From Cyanobacteriota bacterium (GTDB lineage Bacteria > Cyanobacteriota > Cyanobacteriia > PCC-6307 > Cyanobiaceae): a DNA stretch of 12,515 bases. Shown here piece by piece: positions 8,496 through 12,515 of this stretch. Every line of letters begins with the position of its first letter. Position 1 is the first letter of the stretch. The position numbers and the translations under genes were made by a program. The stretch lies in contig JAPLIF010000215.1 of NCBI GenBank assembly GCA_026389255.1, positions 1 to 12,515 of the forward strand, read 5' to 3'. A model generated the notes under the pieces. That model ran no database searches and had not been told where the DNA came from. It saw only the letters and a list, made by a program, of their open reading frames with translations.

Positions 8496-9146
8496 TCAAA
8501 CCTTGCCAGGGTCTGAACCTCCCCGTTGGCCATGGAGCCCATTCAACGCTGCGGCCACCACCAGGTGATCAGGGTCCTTGATCAGACAACGCAGTCGCTC
8601 TCGGGCCAGGTCGCCCACGACAGGATCGCTTACCAGACCTGGAGATGGCCCCAGCAGCCGGCCCAGAACCTCGGCGCCACCCACCCTCACCGTGCCATCG
8701 CTGTCTCCAAGGGCTAGCTCGGCCAGATCCAGCAACCAGGCCGGCTGCATGACCGGGTCTTCGGCCAGGGCAGCCAAAATGCTGGATCGCACCAACCAAT
8801 GGTCATCTTCGGCAAAGGTCTGGCGCAGTAAGGGCCAGGCATCCACCACCCCGTAATAGGCCAGGGCATTGGCCGCTTCGGCCCTCACATTGGCATCGGG
8901 ATCGTCCCGCAGAACCTTGACCAGCGCCTGCCGCCCCGCCTCGCTGCGTTTAAAGCCGAGCCCGGCGCAGCAGAGGGAACGGATGGAGAAAGCCGTCTGC
9001 TGCAGACCGATCAACAGCAGCGGAATCGCCTCGGCCGCTGGCAACTGCCGCAGCGAAGCCAGAGCGGGCATGGCGCGGGATGGATCACCCGATCGGATCG
9101 CCTGCAGCAACTCCGAGTCGGACGACGGATCGGGGGAGGAATCCAT
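8496..9146 (-). CDS. HEAT-repeat protein (PBS-lyase-like repeats)
   Basis: The 216 residues form tandem helical HEAT-like repeats of about 30 residues, for example D-P-D-A-N-V-R-A-E-A-A-N-A-L near 83-96, then D-H-W-L-V-R-S-S-I-L-A-A-L, D-G-T-V-R-V-G-G-A-E-V-L and D-H-L-V-V-A-A-A-L. This is the pattern shared with phycobilin-lyase HEAT proteins and many cyanobacterial scaffold proteins. No catalytic motif is seen, so function is unassigned beyond probable protein binding. ATG 9146 is chosen over the longer open frame to 9350 because it starts eight bases after the previous stop, has GAGAGG just upstream, and the extension overlaps the preceding gene and has no repeats. It is the last gene of the ruvB-led run; no strong terminator is visible after it. 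Confidence 0.8.
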   Translation of the reverse strand: MDSSPDPSSDSELLQAIRSGDPSRAMPALASLRQLPAAEAIPLLLIGLQQTAFSIRSLCCAGLGFKRSEAGRQALVKVLRDDPDANVRAEAANALAYYGVVDAWPLLRQTFAEDDHWLVRSSILAALAEDPVMQPAWLLDLAELALGDSDGTVRVGGAEVLGRLLGPSPGLVSDPVVGDLARERLRCLIKDPDHLVVAAALNGLHGQRGGSDPGKV

Positions 9147-9154
9147 GGGGCCTC

Positions 9155-9400
9155 TCAGGGGTTTCGCTTCAGCCGCAGGGCCCGAAGCAGTTCGCCCCGT
9201 CGACGGCGGCGGGCCATCCAGCTGTACATCAGCAAGCCCACGCCGATGGCCAGGGCCGGGAGCGACTGAACCCAGTCCCCTGCCATGCCGTGGACCAAAG
9301 CCAACCCGATCAACAGGGGCGAAGAGAGGGCCAGTAGGGCTTGACGCCAATGGGCGGCAGAGGCCGGCGACTCCTGGGGGGGGAGGGGAGAGCCATTCAT
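9155..9400 (-). CDS. small two-helix membrane protein, DUF3188-like
   Basis: An 81-residue protein with a polar N-terminal part, two hydrophobic helices (about 20-40 and 45-62), then a strongly basic tail R-R-R-R-R. Two short helices followed by arginines, with the phrase Q-S-L-P-A-L between them, resembles the small cyanobacterial DUF3188 family; I give that from memory of the pattern only. The ATG overlaps the stop of the M20 gene by four bases (ATGA), which supports its being translated. Function unknown; the arginine-rich end should face the cytoplasm. Confidence 0.7.
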   Translation of the reverse strand: MNGSPLPPQESPASAAHWRQALLALSSPLLIGLALVHGMAGDWVQSLPALAIGVGLLMYSWMARRRRRGELLRALRLKRNP

Positions 9401-10641
9401 GGCGGGTCCTGCTGGCCCATCCAGCGCACCAGGCTCAGGCTGAGCACCCGGATGCCCACGGCCAGGCAGCCCTCATCAGGCGCAAAGCTGTTGCTGTGCA
9501 ACGGGGCGCAGCCCTCGGGTCCCGCCACCCCCAGTCGAAACATGGTGCCGCGGCAATCCCGCAGCAATTCGGCAAAATCCTCGGCGCCTAGGGAGGGCTG
9601 CTCAAGCCACTGCACCTGGTCATGGCCCAGCAGATCGTTGGCCGCCATGGCCACCAGCTCGGTAAGCCTTGAATCGTTGTGAACGGGGGGGGAAATGCTG
9701 CGGTAATGCACGCGGGCCTCGCCGCCATGGCCCCGGCACAGGGCCTGCACCGTGGATTCAATCCAAGTGGGCAGCTGGCTATGGAGCTCCAGATCGAGGC
9801 AGCGCACCGTTCCCAGCAGCCGCACATGGTCGGCGATGACATTGAAGGCCTTTCCCCCCTCGATCTTGCCGAAGCTGACCACCACCGGATGGAGGGCATC
9901 GAGGCGACGACTGATCGCCTCCTGAAGCCCGCTGACAACCCGGGCCGCAATCCAGATCGCATCGGTGCTCTGGTGGGGTCTGGCGCCATGGCCGCTTTCC
10001 CCCAACACCTCAATTTCCAGCTCCCCTGCCGCCGCGGTGAGGCTGCCACTACGGACGCCAATCGTGCCGACACGCAAGCTGGGAAACACATGCACCCCAA
10101 ACAGGGCCCTCACCCCTTCCATGGCGCCGTCAGCCCGCATCCAGGCCGCCCCCTCGGCCGTTTCCTCCGCCGGTTGAAAGATCAACCGCACCCTGCACCT
10201 GAGATGGTCCGCCACCGATGCGAGCAGGGCGGCCACCCCCAATCCCACAGTTGTGTGGATGTCATGGCCACAGGCATGCATCAGGCCCTGGTGGGACGAG
10301 GCCCAGGGCAAACCGGTGCGCTCTTCGATCGGCAGGGCATCCATATCCACCCTTAGGGCCACCAACGGCGCCCCTGCCGGACCCAGCTCGCCCACCACAC
10401 CCGTACGGCCGACGGCTTCGGTCACCTGCCAGCCCCAGCGGCGCAATTCACCCGCCACCAGGGCGGCCGTCTGCTGTTCGTGGCCACTGAGTTCGGGATG
10501 GCGGTGGAAGTGGCGACGCAGCTGGATCAACTCGGGCAAGACCGCAGCCAGCGTCTCCTCCAGCCCCAGGGCAAGCCAGTCAGGAGGAGGGATCCGGTAG
10601 GGATCCTCCTGTGGGGATTCACAGACTGGGGAGAGGGTCAT
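9397..10641 (-). CDS. M20-family metallohydrolase (N-acyl-amino-acid/IAA-conjugate amidohydrolase type)
   Basis: A 414-residue zinc amidohydrolase that releases amino acids or acids from N-acyl or amide conjugates; the substrate cannot be read. Family motifs are complete: H-R-H-P-E at 46-50, R-V-D-M-D-A-L-P-I-E-E at 97-107, M-H-A-C-G-H-D at 121-127 (metal ligands Cys124 and His126), F-Q-P-A-E-E at 155-160 (catalytic and metal glutamates), G-V-H-V with His184, then S-G-H-G-A-R-P-H in the lid/dimerisation domain, G-A-E-D-F-A, and a C-terminal P-L-H-S histidine. No signal peptide, so cytosolic. ATG 10641 starts seven bases after the TPR gene stop. The first 25 residues precede the conserved core, so a slightly later start is possible. 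The family resembles HipO/ILR1-type hydrolases. Confidence 0.92.
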   Translation of the reverse strand: MTLSPVCESPQEDPYRIPPPDWLALGLEETLAAVLPELIQLRRHFHRHPELSGHEQQTAALVAGELRRWGWQVTEAVGRTGVVGELGPAGAPLVALRVDMDALPIEERTGLPWASSHQGLMHACGHDIHTTVGLGVAALLASVADHLRCRVRLIFQPAEETAEGAAWMRADGAMEGVRALFGVHVFPSLRVGTIGVRSGSLTAAAGELEIEVLGESGHGARPHQSTDAIWIAARVVSGLQEAISRRLDALHPVVVSFGKIEGGKAFNVIADHVRLLGTVRCLDLELHSQLPTWIESTVQALCRGHGGEARVHYRSISPPVHNDSRLTELVAMAANDLLGHDQVQWLEQPSLGAEDFAELLRDCRGTMFRLGVAGPEGCAPLHSNSFAPDEGCLAVGIRVLSLSLVRWMGQQDPP

Positions 10642-10648
10642 GGGGAAA

Positions 10649-11476
10649 TCATCGGCCCAGGGCCAGGAACTGGCCTAGAGCCTCTACGGCATCAGGGGGC
10701 CAGCGCCGTATCTGCCGCAGCCATTCGTCCTGACGGTATCGGGGATCGAGGCCGAAGGCCGCCGCCCAATGGCTCTCGGCTTCACCACGGCCACCGCGCT
10801 GCCAGAGCACGGCGGTGAGGCCGGCCCGAGCATCGGCAAAGAGGGGATGGCGACGAATCAAACGCCGCAGTTCCAGTTCCGCTTGATCGCCCTGCCCGAG
10901 CTGGAAGGCGGCCAGGGCGGCGCTGGAACGGGCCATCGCGAAATCGGGCCTCGCTTCGACTGCCGCTTCGAAGTGGCGGCGCGCCGCATCCCAATGGCCG
11001 AGGGATCCCTCGACGTTGCCCAGGTTGTAAAGGGCGGAGGCATCAAGGGGATCCCGCTCCAAAATCCACTGGTAGTCAGCGGCGGCGGCCTGCCAGAGAC
11101 CCAGGGCTTCCTCGGCGGTACCGCGATTGAGATGGGGATCCGTTTGGTTGGGTGCCAGCGCGATCGAACGGCCCTGGGCGGCGATGGCTCCAGGGGCATC
11201 CCCCAAGGCCAGCAGCACATTGCCCCGGTTGCTCCAGGCCGCCGCATCCTCCGGAGCCTGGTCGAGAACCGCGTCCCAAAGCGGCAGGGCTGCATCGAAA
11301 CGACCCTCACGGCTGGCCCGAAGGGCCTCCTGAAACAATCCCTCGCTGGCCACCATGCCGCTGTCTGGGCCCCCTGGTTTAGCGCCCCCAGGCCCCAGGG
11401 CTGCGGCGGGCAGGGGCAGCAACAGGCCCAGGCACGCCAGCCCCAGGGTCAGCCAAACCAGTAGGGAGCGCCTCAT
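10649..11476 (-). CDS. exported tetratricopeptide-repeat protein
   Basis: The 275 residues start with a clear signal peptide: M-R-R-S, a leucine-rich core and P-L-P-A-A-A, with likely cleavage near residue 26. About five TPR units follow between 42 and 212, recognisable from [38 protein letters not shown] and their proline-bearing ends (L-A-P-N, R-D-P-L, A-R-P-D). A weaker repeat lies after 212. The mature protein should act in the periplasm or thylakoid lumen as a protein-binding scaffold; no partner can be named. The ATG overlaps the ruvB stop by four bases (ATGA), so translation is probably coupled. No lipobox cysteine is present. Confidence 0.85.
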   Translation of the reverse strand: MRRSLLVWLTLGLACLGLLLPLPAAALGPGGAKPGGPDSGMVASEGLFQEALRASREGRFDAALPLWDAVLDQAPEDAAAWSNRGNVLLALGDAPGAIAAQGRSIALAPNQTDPHLNRGTAEEALGLWQAAAADYQWILERDPLDASALYNLGNVEGSLGHWDAARRHFEAAVEARPDFAMARSSAALAAFQLGQGDQAELELRRLIRRHPLFADARAGLTAVLWQRGGRGEAESHWAAAFGLDPRYRQDEWLRQIRRWPPDAVEALGQFLALGR

Positions 11477-12515
11477 GCCGCCACCTCCCTCGGCTCGCCG
11501 AGATGGGCTCGGCCCGCAGGGGTGACCAACCGGCCGCGCGGCGTGCGCTGCAGGAACCCCACCTGCAGCAGAAAGGGTTCCACCACCGCCTCCAGGGTCG
11601 CCGGATCTTCGCCCAGGCCAGCCGCCAGGGTTTCCAGGCCAACGGGTCCGCCGCCGTGCCCATCCACCAGCAGTCGCAACAGGCGGTGGTCAGAGGCATC
11701 CAGGCCCATCGAATCGACCCGATGCAGCCGCAGGGCCTCGGCCACCAGCTCCCGGTCGATGCAATCGTGGCCCCCTACCGCCGCCACATCCCTGACACGC
11801 CGGAGCAAGCGATTGGCGATCCGGGGCGTGCCACGGCAACGACGGGCCACCTCCTGGGCCGCATCGGGCGCCAGATCCATCAACAACAGGCGGGCAGCCC
11901 GTTCGACGATGGCCCGCAGATCGTCGAGCCCGTAAAACTCCAGGCGATGCAGTAGTCCGAAACGGTCCCGCAGGGGCGAACTCAGGGAACCGGCCCTGGT
12001 GGTGGCCCCCACGAGGGTGAAGGGGGGAATGTCCAGGCTGCGGGTGCGGGCGGTGGTGCCCTTGCCGACGGTGAGATCCAGCCGGAAATCCTCCATGGCC
12101 GGGTAGAGGATTTCTTCGGCGACCCTGTTGAGGCGGTGGATCTCGTCGATGAACAGCACCTCGTGGGCCTGCAGGTTCACCAGCAGACCGACGATGTCGC
12201 GGGGGCGCTCTAGGGCGGGGGCGCTGGTGATGCGGCAACGCACCCCCATCTCCTCGGCCAACACCAGGGCCATGGTCGTCTTGCCCAAACCGGGCGGGCC
12301 GTAGAGCAGCACGTGATCGAGGGCTTCGCCGCGGCCCCGGGCCGCAGCGACGGCGATGGCCAGCACCTGCTTGAGTTCGCTCTGGCCGATGTAATCCGCC
12401 AGCCGCCGCGGCCGCAAACTGTCCTCCCGACCGGAGGTTTCACCCTCGCCTGCGGCCGGATCAAGGAGCTGGGGCCTTGGGGACGCTGCAGGCTTGGCCC
12501 GATCACCACCGGGAA
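11473..12515 (-). CDS. ruvB: Holliday junction branch-migration helicase RuvB, 5' end outside window
   Basis: RuvB is the hexameric AAA+ motor that drives branch migration of Holliday junctions with RuvA. The frame is open to the window edge: before the TTG at 12417 it reads on through [16 protein letters not shown], the normal conserved start of the core. That TTG is therefore an internal leucine and the true start is off the right edge. There are 346 residues in view. Numbered from the first in-window codon: Walker A G-P-P-G-L-G-K-T at 72-79, Walker B F-I-D-E at about 121-124, sensor 1 G-A-T-T at 169-172, the arginine finger in L-R-D-R-F-G at 181-186, then the R-G-T-P-R-I-A-N-R sensor 2 region and winged-helix C-terminus. 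It heads the five-gene leftward run. Confidence 0.97.
   Translation of the reverse strand, partial: PGGDRAKPAASPRPQLLDPAAGEGETSGREDSLRPRRLADYIGQSELKQVLAIAVAAARGRGEALDHVLLYGPPGLGKTTMALVLAEEMGVRCRITSAPALERPRDIVGLLVNLQAHEVLFIDEIHRLNRVAEEILYPAMEDFRLDLTVGKGTTARTRSLDIPPFTLVGATTRAGSLSSPLRDRFGLLHRLEFYGLDDLRAIVERAARLLLMDLAPDAAQEVARRCRGTPRIANRLLRRVRDVAAVGGHDCIDRELVAEALRLHRVDSMGLDASDHRLLRLLVDGHGGGPVGLETLAAGLGEDPATLEAVVEPFLLQVGFLQRTPRGRLVTPAGRAHLGEPREVAA

Noticed and set aside
8869..9591. Plus-strand open frame of 240 codons opposite the HEAT, DUF3188-like and M20 genes
   Set aside because: It is an antisense shadow in GC-rich DNA: low-complexity, Arg/Pro/Ser-rich, covering three well-supported minus-strand genes.
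9679..10356. Plus-strand open frame of 225 codons opposite the M20 gene
   Set aside because: Antisense shadow of a motif-complete hydrolase; composition typical of reverse-strand GC-rich coding DNA.
10769..11464. Plus-strand open frame of 231 codons opposite the TPR gene
   Set aside because: Antisense shadow; glycine/glutamine-rich with no domain character.
12415..12417. TTG at 12417 as the RuvB start
   Set aside because: The frame stays open to the edge and the preceding residues (R-E-D-S) belong to the conserved RuvB N-terminal region, so the gene is truncated by the window.

Overview
The window looks like chromosome from a GC-rich unicellular cyanobacterium of the Synechococcus/Cyanobium type. 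The reasons are the order fabF-tktA on one strand facing thiC and a ruvB operon on the other, a cyanobacterial-style ThiC and RuvB, and a small two-helix protein resembling the cyanobacterial DUF3188 family. The taxonomic call is inference from protein style; no rRNA or tRNA is present.

Layout. (1) 1-2410, plus strand: the 3' end of fabF, then complete tktA closed by a clear hairpin terminator. (2) 2411-6860: an AT-rich islet lying between the housekeeping genes tktA and thiC. Reading rightward it carries a GtrB-like polyprenyl-phosphate sugar synthase and an overlapping GtrA-like flippase. Reading leftward it carries a CDP-glucose 4,6-dehydratase (RfbG type) coupled by a GTGA overlap to a polytopic GT87/DUF2029-like glycosyltransferase. 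That glycosyltransferase is broken by a one-base frameshift in a T run. A second, truncated and also frameshifted remnant, probably of the same family, lies between rfbG and thiC. Together these look like a GtrA/GtrB/GtrC-type surface glycosylation cassette in partial decay or in an off state. (3) 6861-8411, minus strand: thiC with a readable TPP riboswitch. The thiC frame is intact except for one in-frame TAG replacing the conserved Glu of the N-L-E-P-M stretch. (4) 8496-12515, minus strand: a tight, very GC-rich run transcribed ruvB > exported TPR protein > M20 amidohydrolase > small membrane protein > HEAT-repeat protein, with 4-base overlaps or gaps of 7-8 bases. ruvB runs off the right edge.

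How the genes fit together. fabF and tktA are central metabolism (fatty-acid elongation; Calvin cycle and pentose phosphate). thiC makes the pyrimidine half of thiamine; transketolase needs thiamine diphosphate, and the riboswitch senses it. In the islet, the inferred scheme is that GtrB loads a sugar on a polyprenyl carrier, GtrA flips it, and the GT-C-type enzyme transfers it outside the cytoplasmic membrane. RfbG would supply a CDP-6-deoxy-4-keto sugar to envelope polysaccharide.

Main points for a second look: the amber codon in thiC with an ATG two codons later; the two T-run frameshifts at nearly the same place in two related membrane-protein genes; the islet as a candidate variable surface-modification locus; and two DNA palindromes (2363-2380 and 8439-8452) in intergenic DNA. 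Three disabled genes in one window could be biology or consensus sequence error, and read-level checks decide that.
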